From Gammaproteobacteria bacterium (GTDB lineage Bacteria; Pseudomonadota; Gammaproteobacteria; Xanthomonadales; Xanthomonadaceae): a DNA stretch of 16,506 bases. Numbering within the stretch: position 1 is the stretch's first letter; every line of letters begins with the position of its first letter. The notes under the pieces are model-generated. The model saw only the letters and a list, made by a program, of their open reading frames with translations, ran no database searches and was not told where the DNA came from. Below are positions 1 through 7,088 of the stretch, piece after piece. Both the position numbers and the translations under genes were made by a program. The stretch covers positions 1 through 16,506 of the forward strand of contig JAPLSI010000168.1 in NCBI GenBank assembly GCA_026398715.1, in the 5' to 3' direction.

Positions 1-2
1 CG

Positions 3-458
3 CCGCGGTTCCGCCTGCGCAATCCGGTGCTCTCGTCCGTGGGCCGGCTTGATCGCGACACCTCGGGCCTGCTGCTGATGACCGACGACGGCGCGCTGCT
101 GCACACCATCACCTCGCCCAAGGCCGAACTGCCGAAGGTCTATCGCGCGGCGCTGGCGAACGATTTGCGTGGCGACGAAGCGGAAACATTCGGCAGCGGC
201 ACCTTGTTGCTGGAATCCGAGACGCAGCCGCTGGCGCCGGCCGGCCTGCTGGCCATCACGCCGCGGCTGGCGGAAATAACCATGGTCGAGGGCCGCTACC
301 ACCAGGTGCGGCGCATGTTCGCCGCCGTCGGCAACCACGTTGAATCGCTGCATCGCGTATCCGTCGGCGGCCTGGGCCTGGGTGATCTCGAACCGGGCCA
401 GTGGCGGCTGCTCGGTGCGGCGGACCTGGATGTATTGTTCGGGCGCGTCCGCGCCTGA
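3..458 (+). CDS. rsuA: 16S rRNA pseudouridine synthase, RsuA type (5' truncated by window edge)
   Basis: Enzymes of this family isomerise a uridine of rRNA to pseudouridine; RsuA acts on U516 of 16S rRNA. The frame is already open at base 3 and lacks a proper start, so the N-terminal S4-like domain and first part of the catalytic domain lie outside the window. The visible part holds the catalytic motif VGRLDRDTSGLLLMTDDG, whose first Asp after GRL is the expected nucleophile. It also has the family's C-terminal block SEGRYHQV-like (VEGRYHQVRRMFAAVGNHV), then a Leu-His-Arg and a Gly-Gly stretch as in E. coli RsuA. The phrase RMFAAVGNHV favours RsuA over RluB/RluE, judged by memory of the E. 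coli protein. The gene ends 7 bp from the convergent yajQ stop, with no obvious hairpin between them. Confidence 0.88.
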   Translation, partial: PRFRLRNPVLSSVGRLDRDTSGLLLMTDDGALLHTITSPKAELPKVYRAALANDLRGDEAETFGSGTLLLESETQPLAPAGLLAITPRLAEITMVEGRYHQVRRMFAAVGNHVESLHRVSVGGLGLGDLEPGQWRLLGAADLDVLFGRVRA

Positions 459-465
459 ATCGCCG

Positions 466-948
466 TCAGTCGCGGAAGTTTTCGAACTGCAGCGGCAGTT
501 CGTAGTCGCCTTTCTTCAGCAGGGCCATCGCCATCTGCAGGTCGTCGCGCTTCTTGCCGGTGATGCGCAACTTGTCGCCGTTGATCTGCGCCTCGACCTT
601 CAGTTTCGCTTCCTTGATGGAGGCGACGATCTTCTTGGCCAGCTTCTGTTCAATCCCCTGCTTGACGGTGATCTTCTGCCGCGCGCCGGCCAGGTTGATC
701 TCGGGATCGGCTTCTTCCAGGCAACGCACGTCGATGCCGCGTGCCGCCAGCCGGCCGCGCAGGATGTCGAGCATCTGCTTGAGCTGGAAATCGGACGGCG
801 CGAACTGGGTGACCAGCGAATCATCGAGTTCGAAGCGGGCGTCGCTGCCCTTGAAGTCGAAGCGATTGCCCAGTTCGCGATTGGCCGTGTCCACGGCATT
901 GGTCAATTCGTGCTTGTCGACTTCCGAGATGACGTCGAAGGAGGGCAT
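466..948 (-). CDS. yajQ: YajQ family nucleotide-binding protein
   Basis: The 160-residue product has the usual YajQ length and opens with the family signature MPSFDVISEVDKHELTNAVD, followed by NRFDFKGSDA. The middle carries QGIEQKLAKKI, and the end has the KLRITGKKRDDLQ block. The family is cytoplasmic, with two ferredoxin-like halves. YajQ-type proteins bind nucleotides, and in Xanthomonas campestris a member was described as a cyclic-di-GMP effector affecting virulence; that role is carried over by homology only. The ATG at 948 is the natural family start. Its ribosome site is weak (GGAA about 8 bases upstream). The gene lies 67 bp downstream of dinB on the same strand and could be read through from it. 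It converges on rsuA. Confidence 0.93.
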   Translation of the reverse strand: MPSFDVISEVDKHELTNAVDTANRELGNRFDFKGSDARFELDDSLVTQFAPSDFQLKQMLDILRGRLAARGIDVRCLEEADPEINLAGARQKITVKQGIEQKLAKKIVASIKEAKLKVEAQINGDKLRITGKKRDDLQMAMALLKKGDYELPLQFENFRD

Positions 949-1015
949 GGGCGTTCCGGGTTTCCAGTGATGGCGCGCAGTTTAACGCACTCGCGGCGCG
1001 CGACCTCGGTGTGGA

Positions 1016-2083
1016 TCAGTGCGCGAACAGTTCCGATTGCGGCGGCAGGTCATCACTGCCCCGGAAGTTCGCCAGCCCCACGCCGACCAGCCGGAACCGC
1101 GTCCGCGACGGCAGCCCGACCCGGTCGATCAGGGACAGCGACAGCGCCAGGAATTCGTCCAGCGACGCCGGCGGCGCGGGCGGCGTCAGGCTGCGGGTGA
1201 TGATGTGGAAGTCGCTGGTCTTGAGCTTCAGCACGACGGTGCGTCCGACCCGGCCTTCTTCCTTGCGCGATGCCGCCCACACCTTGTCCGCCAGCTGGCG
1301 CAGCGTATCCACCGTCTCCCGAAGCAGCACGTCCCGGGCGAACGTGTCTTCCGCCGACACCTGCAGGGTCGGCCGCTCGCTCACCACCGGGTGCTCGTCG
1401 ATGCCCAGCGACAGTTCGTGCAGTCGCTTGCCCCAGCGGCCGAAGCGCCGTTCGAGTTCGGCCTCGCCCATGCTGCGCAGTTGGCCGACCGTGCTGATGC
1501 CAAGGTCGCCGAGCCGGGTTTCCATCACGCGGCCGACGCCATGCAGTTTCGACACCGGCAACGGCGCCAGGAAGGCCTCGACCTGGTGCGGACGAATCAC
1601 GAACTGCCCGTCGGGCTTGCGCCAGTCGGAGGCGATCTTGGCCAGGAACTTGTTGGGCGCGATACCGGCCGATGCCGTCAGCGACGTCTCTTCGCGAATG
1701 GACTGGCGGATCGCGAGGGCCACGGCCGTCGCGCTGGGCAGGTCGAACTTGTTGGTGGTGACGTCCAGGTAGGCTTCGTCCAGCGACAGCGGCTCCACCA
1801 GGTCGGTGTGGCGCAGGAAGATCTCGCGAACCTGGCGCGACACCGCGCGATATCGGGTGAAGTCAGGCGGCACGAAAACCGCGCCCGGGCACAGGCGCTC
1901 GGCCCGCACGGCGGGCATGGCCGAGCGGATGCCGAACTTGCGCGCTTCGTAGGACGCCGCACACACCACCGACCGTGCCCCGCGCCAGGCCACCACCACC
2001 GGTTTTCCGCGCAGCGTGGGGTCGTCGCGCTGTTCCACGGAGGCGTAGAAGGCGTCCATGTCGATGTGCACGATCTTGCGCAT
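1016..2083 (-). CDS. dinB: DNA polymerase IV (Y-family)
   Basis: Error-prone translesion polymerase of 355 residues, normal for DinB. The start MRKIVHIDMDAFYASVE gives metal ligand Asp8 and a Tyr at position 13, where the steric-gate residue sits. SLDEAYLD provides the catalytic Asp102-Glu103. Next come the thumb with a helix-hairpin-helix (LHGVGRVMETRLGDLG) and the little-finger domain (AEDTFARD through TRFRLVGVGLANF). An in-frame ATG at 2122 would add 13 residues, but homologues begin at the MRKI methionine, so 2083 was chosen. The C terminus lacks an obvious QLxLF-type clamp-binding tail and ends PPQSELFAH, where the LF may be a remnant; this is inference. It is divergent from the hydroxylase gene, with 101 bp between them. 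No LexA box was recognised there. Confidence 0.94.
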   Translation of the reverse strand: MRKIVHIDMDAFYASVEQRDDPTLRGKPVVVAWRGARSVVCAASYEARKFGIRSAMPAVRAERLCPGAVFVPPDFTRYRAVSRQVREIFLRHTDLVEPLSLDEAYLDVTTNKFDLPSATAVALAIRQSIREETSLTASAGIAPNKFLAKIASDWRKPDGQFVIRPHQVEAFLAPLPVSKLHGVGRVMETRLGDLGISTVGQLRSMGEAELERRFGRWGKRLHELSLGIDEHPVVSERPTLQVSAEDTFARDVLLRETVDTLRQLADKVWAASRKEEGRVGRTVVLKLKTSDFHIITRSLTPPAPPASLDEFLALSLSLIDRVGLPSRTRFRLVGVGLANFRGSDDLPPQSELFAH

Positions 2084-2184
2084 GCCGCCATTGTGTTCGA
2101 TTGCCGCAGGCCTGCGTAACATGGCGTGGACAGGACCGTCAGCGGGGTAAGCATGCGCAGTGGCCAGCTTGCGAGGAATCGGCG

Positions 2185-2934
2185 ATGAGGGGCGTCGGGC
2201 TGCCCGAGGCCGTGGCGCGCTTCCGCGAGGAGTACCGCGACCGCGAGATTCCCGCCGGTTACGACGGGCGCCTGCACCTGGCGTTTACCTTCGGCGTCGG
2301 AAGCCTGGCCCTGGTCCTGTGCCTGCTGCAGTTGCACGCAGTGAAGCCGCTGGAGTGGCTGGCCGTGCCGCTGACCTGGCTATACGCGAACCTGGCCGAA
2401 TACCTGGGCCACCGGTTCCCGATGCATCGCCCGTTCCGCGGCCTGGGCCTGGTCTATCGCCGCCACGCCGGGCAGCACCATCGCTTCTTCAACCACCAGG
2501 CGATGCCACTGGACGACCTGCGCGACTTGCGGGCGGTGTTGTTTCCGCCATTGCTGGTGGTCTTCTTCTTCGGCCTGTTCGCCTTGCCGGTCTGGATCGG
2601 ATTGTCGCTGCTGTTGTCCGACAACGTGGCCTGGTTGTTCGTCGCGACCGGTCTTGGCTATTTCCTGAATTACGAAATCCTGCACCTGGCCTACCACCTG
2701 CCCGATGACCATTGGCTTGCGCAACGCTGGCTGGTGCGCAAGCTCGGCTGGTTGCATCGCACGCACCACGACCCGCGGCGCATGGCGCACAACAATTTCA
2801 ACATCACCTATCCGGTCTGCGATCTTCTGTTCTCGACCCTGCGCCGCGATCCCGAGGGCGCAGTCATTGATCAAGCCGACGGCAAGCCTAGTGCGGACGC
2901 AGGCGATAGCGCTCGCGATAATCGCCCGGCGTGA
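2185..2934 (+). CDS. fatty acid hydroxylase / sterol desaturase family membrane protein
   Basis: The 249-residue integral membrane protein belongs to the di-iron, histidine-rich hydroxylase superfamily, which oxidises lipid-like substrates using oxygen. The histidine clusters are His76-x4-His81 (GHRFPMH), His94-x3-His98-His99 (HAGQHH), His104, His167-x3-His171 (HLAYH), His191-x2-His194-His195 (HRTHH) and His202. These sit among hydrophobic segments at about 33-51, 58-72, 118-145 and 148-163. The ATG at 2185 was chosen because GAGGAA lies about 7 bases before it; the frame stays open upstream but overlaps dinB antisense. The substrate (fatty acid, sterol, carotenoid or other) cannot be read from the sequence. 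The last ~25 residues are polar and overlap the 3' end of the convergent regulator gene by 47 bp. Confidence 0.85.
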   Translation: MRGVGLPEAVARFREEYRDREIPAGYDGRLHLAFTFGVGSLALVLCLLQLHAVKPLEWLAVPLTWLYANLAEYLGHRFPMHRPFRGLGLVYRRHAGQHHRFFNHQAMPLDDLRDLRAVLFPPLLVVFFFGLFALPVWIGLSLLLSDNVAWLFVATGLGYFLNYEILHLAYHLPDDHWLAQRWLVRKLGWLHRTHHDPRRMAHNNFNITYPVCDLLFSTLRRDPEGAVIDQADGKPSADAGDSARDNRPA

Positions 2935-3934
2935 TGGCCGTGGCCCGCTTGAACAGTTTCCGGAAACTGGCGCTGTCGCTGTAGCCGCAGCGCTCCACGA
3001 TTTCCTCGAAGCTCAGGTGGGTTGTCTCCAGCAGGGCCTTGGCCCGTTCGACGCGCAGGTGCTGGATGTGCGCCACCGGCGTGACGCCGTGATGGGTGCG
3101 GAAATGGCGAAGCAGGCTGCGTTCGCTGGTGCCGCAATGTTCGGCCAGCTGGGTGACGCTTACCTCGCGGTGCAGTTCGTGCATCAGGAAGTGCTCGGCT
3201 TTTTCCGACAGTGAATTCCTCGGCTTTTCCATCAGGGCCTGGCTGACGTAGGGCGCCTGGCTTTGCCGCTCGGTGTCGATCAGCAACATGCGCGCGGTCT
3301 GCTGCGCCAACTCCTCGCCGCCGGCCTTTGCGATCAGCTTGAGCATCAGCGACTGCAGCGAACATGACCCGCCGGCAGTCAAGAATCCCGCGTCGTCCAC
3401 CACCATCGCATCGGCTTCCAGTTGCACCTTCGGATAGCGCTGCCGGAAGGCCGTCGCCAGCCACCAGCTGCAAGTGGCGCGGTGACCGTCGAGCAGTCCC
3501 GATTCGGCGAACAGGAAACTGCCGCTGCAGTTGCTGGCCAACTGGACGCCGCGCAGGTGCATCGCGCGCAGCAACTCGATCTCGGGCTGCATCGTGCTGA
3601 CCCGCTCGATCAGTTCATGCGGACTGCTGTGCATCAATCCGGGCAGCAGGATCAGGTCCAGGTCGTCGGGCGGTTCGCTCAATCCCGACAGCTGCAGGCC
3701 CACCGAAGTGCGGATGCTTGTCTGGCCGCGCGCGCCGAAGACCACCGTCTCCAGCCGCAAGTCGCCATTGGGCTGGCGGATGTTGGCCAGGGTCTGGGCG
3801 ACGCGCAGCGTGTCGCTGGCCTCTGCGATGGACGACAGCATGCAGCCGTCCATTGCCAGGATGCCGAGCCGCAGCCGACCGGTGGGGCGCGGGCCGGCCG
3901 TGTCGCGAAGCAGGGCCGATTCAGTTGTAGACAT
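2888..3934 (-). CDS. GlxA-type AraC family transcriptional regulator (DJ-1/PfpI-like N-terminal domain)
   Basis: This 348-residue cytoplasmic regulator has two domains. Residues ~20-210 form a DJ-1/PfpI-like fold, with LDLILLPGL and the elbow-like ASNCSGSF placing Cys136 at the position of the amidotransferase nucleophile. Residues ~241-345 form the double helix-turn-helix AraC domain (VSVTQLAEHCGTSERSLLRHF and the second helix GYSDSASFRKLFKR). Family members such as GlxA, CdhR and ArgR-type regulators respond to small metabolites; the ligand here is unknown. The ATG at 3934 has GGAG eight bases before it. It lies 14 bp inside the 3' end of the exported-protein gene, so the two are probably one transcript. 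The 3' end overlaps the convergent hydroxylase gene by 47 bp. A longer in-frame start at 4045 would run wholly through the upstream gene and was rejected. Confidence 0.88.
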   Translation of the reverse strand: MSTTESALLRDTAGPRPTGRLRLGILAMDGCMLSSIAEASDTLRVAQTLANIRQPNGDLRLETVVFGARGQTSIRTSVGLQLSGLSEPPDDLDLILLPGLMHSSPHELIERVSTMQPEIELLRAMHLRGVQLASNCSGSFLFAESGLLDGHRATCSWWLATAFRQRYPKVQLEADAMVVDDAGFLTAGGSCSLQSLMLKLIAKAGGEELAQQTARMLLIDTERQSQAPYVSQALMEKPRNSLSEKAEHFLMHELHREVSVTQLAEHCGTSERSLLRHFRTHHGVTPVAHIQHLRVERAKALLETTHLSFEEIVERCGYSDSASFRKLFKRATAITPGDYRERYRLRPH

Positions 3935-4364
3935 AGATCGCTCCGCTGCGCTCGCCCAACAGGTCCAGCACGGTTTGCGGCACGGCCAGCTCGCGGCCGG
4001 TGGCCTTGCCGCAGCTGCGCAAGGCAACGCGGTCAGGCACGCCACGGGGCAGCCGGGTAACCGACGGCGCCAGCAGTTCGGGCCGGCCTTGTGGGTCGCG
4101 AACCACCAGCCACACGCCGCTGGGCACCATGGTGCCGGTGGCGCAGGTGCCGGTATCGATCACCAGGTCGTCGCCGCTGGCCGGCTGCAGGCGCCACTGG
4201 TTGTGGGTCTGGTCGAGCGAGGCGGTGTACTGGCTGCCGGGGTCATACATCGAGTCCGGCGCGCCGTGGAAGGGGGCCGGTCCGGCGGCGCCGGCGGTGG
4301 CGGAAATCAACATGGCGGCGATCGCTATGGCGGCATGGGCCGAATTGGGGGCTAGCTTGTTCAT
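3921..4364 (-). CDS. small exported protein of unknown function
   Basis: I do not recognise this 147-residue product. It has a clear Sec signal peptide: MNKLAPNSAHAAI, then a hydrophobic run to about residue 24 ending in an Ala-rich AGAAG cleavage region. The mature part is about 120 residues, polar and Pro/Gly-rich, with two cysteines (Cys74 and Cys118) that could form a disulfide, and VWLVVRDPQGRPELL suggesting beta structure. The start at 4364 has GGAG about 7 bases upstream and gives the better signal peptide; an in-frame ATG at 4379 adds five residues. Its stop lies 14 bp inside the following GlxA-type regulator gene, which suggests translational coupling and a shared role. It is divergent from the EamA transporter gene. 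Confidence 0.75.
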   Translation of the reverse strand: MNKLAPNSAHAAIAIAAMLISATAGAAGPAPFHGAPDSMYDPGSQYTASLDQTHNQWRLQPASGDDLVIDTGTCATGTMVPSGVWLVVRDPQGRPELLAPSVTRLPRGVPDRVALRSCGKATGRELAVPQTVLDLLGERSGAIYVYN

Positions 4365-4484
4365 GGAAGGCTCCAGCAATGGGTCCGGGGACCCGGGGTG
4401 GACACAGCTTCCTCCCGCCCCAAGCTAACCGAGAGTGGCGGATACGCCATTCTAATGGCTAAAACGGACAATCGGCCAAGCCGA

Positions 4485-4490
4485 CATAAT
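4485..4490 (+). promoter_or_regulatory. possible -10 element for a leaderless EamA transcript
   Basis: CATAAT matches the sigma-70 -10 consensus at five of six positions and ends six bases before the ATG at 4497. Transcription starting at the normal distance would begin on or next to the A of the ATG. No convincing -35 hexamer lies 16-18 bp upstream, and no Shine-Dalgarno sequence precedes the ATG. This is a single-site reading, so confidence is low. Confidence 0.3.
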
Positions 4491-4496
4491 GGGCCC

Positions 4497-5375
4497 ATGG
4501 GAAAGTCCAAAAACCGGCGCGGCATCGGCGCGATGCTGCTGGCCGTCGGCATGTTCGCTTTCATGGATACCGGCCTGAAGCTGCTGTCGCCGCACTATCC
4601 GGCGATGCAGGTGGCGGCAATGCGCGCCTTGTCGTCGCTTCCGCTGGTCATCGCCTACGTGGCCTGGCGCGGCGCCTTCGGCACCTTGCTGCGGGTGCGC
4701 TGGCGCCTGCACCTGTTCCGCGGCGTGCTGGGCATCGCCATGCTCTCGATGTTTTCGTTCGGCCTTCGCGACCTGCCGCTGGCCGAGGCCTACACGATCG
4801 TGTTCATCGCGCCGCTGATGATCACGGTGCTGTCCGTGCCGGTGTTGGGCGAGCGGGTGGAGCGCGCGCGCTGGATTGCCGTCGGCGTGGGCCTGGTGGG
4901 TGTGCTGGTGGTGCTTCGCCCGACCGGCGATGGGCTGCTGACGCTCGGTGGATTGGCGATGCTGGCGGCGGCGGCGTGCTATTCCATTTCAGCCGTGACG
5001 GTGCGCATCGTCGGCCGCACGGACTCCAGTGAAAGCCAGGTGTTCTGGCTGATGACAATGGTCGGTATCGGCGCTGGCGTGCTCGCCGCGCCTGGCTGGG
5101 TGGCGATCCGTCCGGAGGATGCCTGGGTGCTGTTGGGCGTGGCGGTCACCGGCTTCTTCGGACAATTGTTCATCACCGAAGCGTTCCGGCATGGCGAAGC
5201 GTCCGCCATCGCCCCGCTCGAATACAGCGCCCTGGCCTGGGCGGTAGGGCTGGACTGGCTGCTATGGAAAACCCTGCCCGATGAAATCACCCTGCTGGGC
5301 GCTGCCATCATCATCGCCAGCGGCGTCTACCTGGTGCGACGCGAGCGCGTGCACGTGGAAGCCGAGCATCCCTGA
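4497..5375 (+). CDS. EamA/DMT superfamily transporter
   Basis: The 292-residue inner-membrane protein is built from two EamA repeats (about residues 8-140 and 150-285) with around ten hydrophobic segments, typical of drug/metabolite transporters. The first repeat starts GIGAMLLAVGMFAFMDTGLK and contains RGVLGIAMLSMFSFGLRDLP and the PLAEAYTIVFIAPLM segment. The second repeat ends with EYSALAWAVGLDWLLW and GAAIIIASGVYLVRR. Substrates in this superfamily range from amino acids to nucleotides and drugs and cannot be assigned here. Start choice: ATG 4497 sits directly before the first repeat. Alternatives at 4455 and 4398 add only a polar extension that overlaps the promoter region. No ribosome site is evident (see the nearby -10-like element). 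The gene converges on the glycosyltransferase with a 6 bp gap. Confidence 0.87.
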   Translation: MGKSKNRRGIGAMLLAVGMFAFMDTGLKLLSPHYPAMQVAAMRALSSLPLVIAYVAWRGAFGTLLRVRWRLHLFRGVLGIAMLSMFSFGLRDLPLAEAYTIVFIAPLMITVLSVPVLGERVERARWIAVGVGLVGVLVVLRPTGDGLLTLGGLAMLAAAACYSISAVTVRIVGRTDSSESQVFWLMTMVGIGAGVLAAPGWVAIRPEDAWVLLGVAVTGFFGQLFITEAFRHGEASAIAPLEYSALAWAVGLDWLLWKTLPDEITLLGAAIIIASGVYLVRRERVHVEAEHP

Positions 5376-5381
5376 GGACGC

Positions 5382-6971
5382 TCAGTCCAGGTCCGTGGCG
5401 GTGCGCGGGAAATCGCCCTCGATCGTATACACGACTCGGTCGCGATGCTTGCGGCCATTGGCGTCGGCGATGCTGCCGAGCCGGATTGGCGTCTTGCGCA
5501 TCTCCCGCGCCGCATCCAGGAAATAGCGCTCGACTTCCTCCTTCATGATGAAGACGCGGCCGTCTTCCTGTTCGGCGAATTCAGCGGCCACGGTCTGGTC
5601 GTACGACGAGTCGGACATCATCATCGGCTGTGGCTTGAACGAGAGTCGCTCGATGTCGGTGTCCAGGTACAGGTTCAGCCCGTTGCGCGTCATGTCCTCG
5701 ACGAACAACAGCTCGCGCGGTTGCCCGGGCAACAGCGGCAACAACTGCCCCGCGAAGATGCGGCCGTCCTTGTCGGTGACGTAATTGGCAGCCCACAGTT
5801 TTACGCCGAGCAACATCACTATCCACACCAGCAGCAGCCAGGGTGCGAACCTCCACCACTGGCGGGAAGCCAGCCGCTTGCCCAGCAACAACGCCAGCGG
5901 TGCGAACAGGGGCAGCACGTATAGCGGGAGGCGCGAGCGCGCCAGGCAGAAGATCAGCAAGGGCACGCCGAACCACAACCACAGGAAGCGCAGGTCGGCG
6001 GGTGTGTCGCGCCAGGCGCGCTTGCGGATGCCGACCAGTGCCAGCACCAGCCACGGGATGGAACCGACCACCAGCGTCGGCAGGTACACCACCAGCGGTC
6101 CGTACCATTCGGGAAAGCGGCGCAGCTTGTCGGTGGCGATGCGTGCGTACACCTCGTGGCCGAGGAAGTAATCGAGCAATCCGGGATGCCGCCGGATGAC
6201 CACGATGTACCAGGTGAACCCGATCACCGCGAACAGCAGCAGGCCCCAGGGCCGGAACAAGCCCAGCCTGCCGCGCATCGGTCCCGCTGCAGGGTCAGCG
6301 CCATCGAGCTTCTGTGCGCTGCGCGCCTGCACCAGTTCGAACACCACGATGGCCAGCAGGGGCAGCAGGCTGGGCGGACCCTTGGTCATGAACGCCAGGC
6401 CGAACGCCGCCCACATCGCATCGAGCCAACGCACCGAACCGCCGCCAAAGCGGTACTGCGCATAGCACAGCACCGACAGCGTCTCCATCAGGGCCAGCAT
6501 CGTGTCGGTGTTTACGGTGTTCGACGCCAGGAAGGGAACCGGACTGGTGGCGTAGATCAGCGCGGGCAGCCACGGCTTTTCGGGCACGAAACTCTTGCCC
6601 AGCCGGAACACCAGCACCACGGTCAAGGCGAAGGCGAGGGCGATCGGCAACCTGACCGCCCACTCGGTGCGGCCGAACGCCGCCACGCTGGCGGCGATCG
6701 TCCAGTAGGTGACGGGAGGCTTGGTGAAGTGCAGTGCTTCTTCGTTGCGGCGCAGGCTGATGAAGTCGCCGCTGTGCAGCATTTGCAGGGCCACGTTGGT
6801 GTAGCGGCCTTCGTCGGGTTCCCAGAGCCCGCGCGATCCCTGGAAGGAAATTCCGAGCACCAGTGCAAGCGCGAGCAGTGCCAGCAGGGGCCGGCGACTC
6901 AAGAATCCGGGAAATGACAAGGCAGGCTTCCGCGAGGGCGACCGGGCAAGGATAACCGGCCCGTCATGCAT
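5382..6971 (-). CDS. ArnT-like membrane glycosyltransferase (GT-C fold, family 39/83 type)
   Basis: The product has 529 residues and ten or more hydrophobic segments. ArnT-type enzymes move a sugar from a polyprenyl-phosphate carrier to an envelope acceptor such as lipid A, on the periplasmic side. Near the N terminus, LWEPDEGRYTNVALQML (about 49-65) carries the acidic pair of the first periplasmic loop, and HFTKPPVTYW (81-90) matches the FEKPxxxYW region of ArnT. The C-terminal ~130 residues are a soluble domain. The frame is open to 7925, but that extension is antisense to the DUF2884 gene and is not real. The ATG at 6971 was chosen but lacks a good ribosome site. TTG at 6920, with GGAAG seven bases before it, is a serious alternative. 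Donor and acceptor are unknown; no other LPS-modification genes are nearby. Confidence 0.84.
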   Translation of the reverse strand: MHDGPVILARSPSRKPALSFPGFLSRRPLLALLALALVLGISFQGSRGLWEPDEGRYTNVALQMLHSGDFISLRRNEEALHFTKPPVTYWTIAASVAAFGRTEWAVRLPIALAFALTVVLVFRLGKSFVPEKPWLPALIYATSPVPFLASNTVNTDTMLALMETLSVLCYAQYRFGGGSVRWLDAMWAAFGLAFMTKGPPSLLPLLAIVVFELVQARSAQKLDGADPAAGPMRGRLGLFRPWGLLLFAVIGFTWYIVVIRRHPGLLDYFLGHEVYARIATDKLRRFPEWYGPLVVYLPTLVVGSIPWLVLALVGIRKRAWRDTPADLRFLWLWFGVPLLIFCLARSRLPLYVLPLFAPLALLLGKRLASRQWWRFAPWLLLVWIVMLLGVKLWAANYVTDKDGRIFAGQLLPLLPGQPRELLFVEDMTRNGLNLYLDTDIERLSFKPQPMMMSDSSYDQTVAAEFAEQEDGRVFIMKEEVERYFLDAAREMRKTPIRLGSIADANGRKHRDRVVYTIEGDFPRTATDLD

Positions 6972-7044
6972 CCCCAAGTCTGCCGCTGCATGCCCATAGT
7001 CATGCCGCCGTTCGGCACGTTCACCCGGCTTGCGTGCATGCAAG
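6965..7044. promoter_or_regulatory. cluster of four CATGC words, two within GCATGC palindromes, plus a 16-bp near-palindrome
   Basis: CATGC occurs at 6965-6969, 6989-6993, 7001-7005 and 7037-7041. The second and fourth copies are exact GCATGC palindromes. CTTGCGTGCATGCAAG at 7029-7044 is a palindrome with one mismatched pair. The copies start 24, 12 and 36 bp apart. They lie between the divergent glycosyltransferase and DUF2884 genes, where both promoters are expected. No regulator can be named; the operator role is inference from word enrichment and position. Confidence 0.35.
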
Positions 7045-7088
7045 ACTGGCCCCACTGCTTCCTTGCCGCACCACCTACGGAGATCACG

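Noticed and set aside
2084..2184. LexA-type operator upstream of dinB
   Set aside because: No CTG-N10-CAG-like or other recognisable LexA palindrome could be placed in this 101 bp interval.
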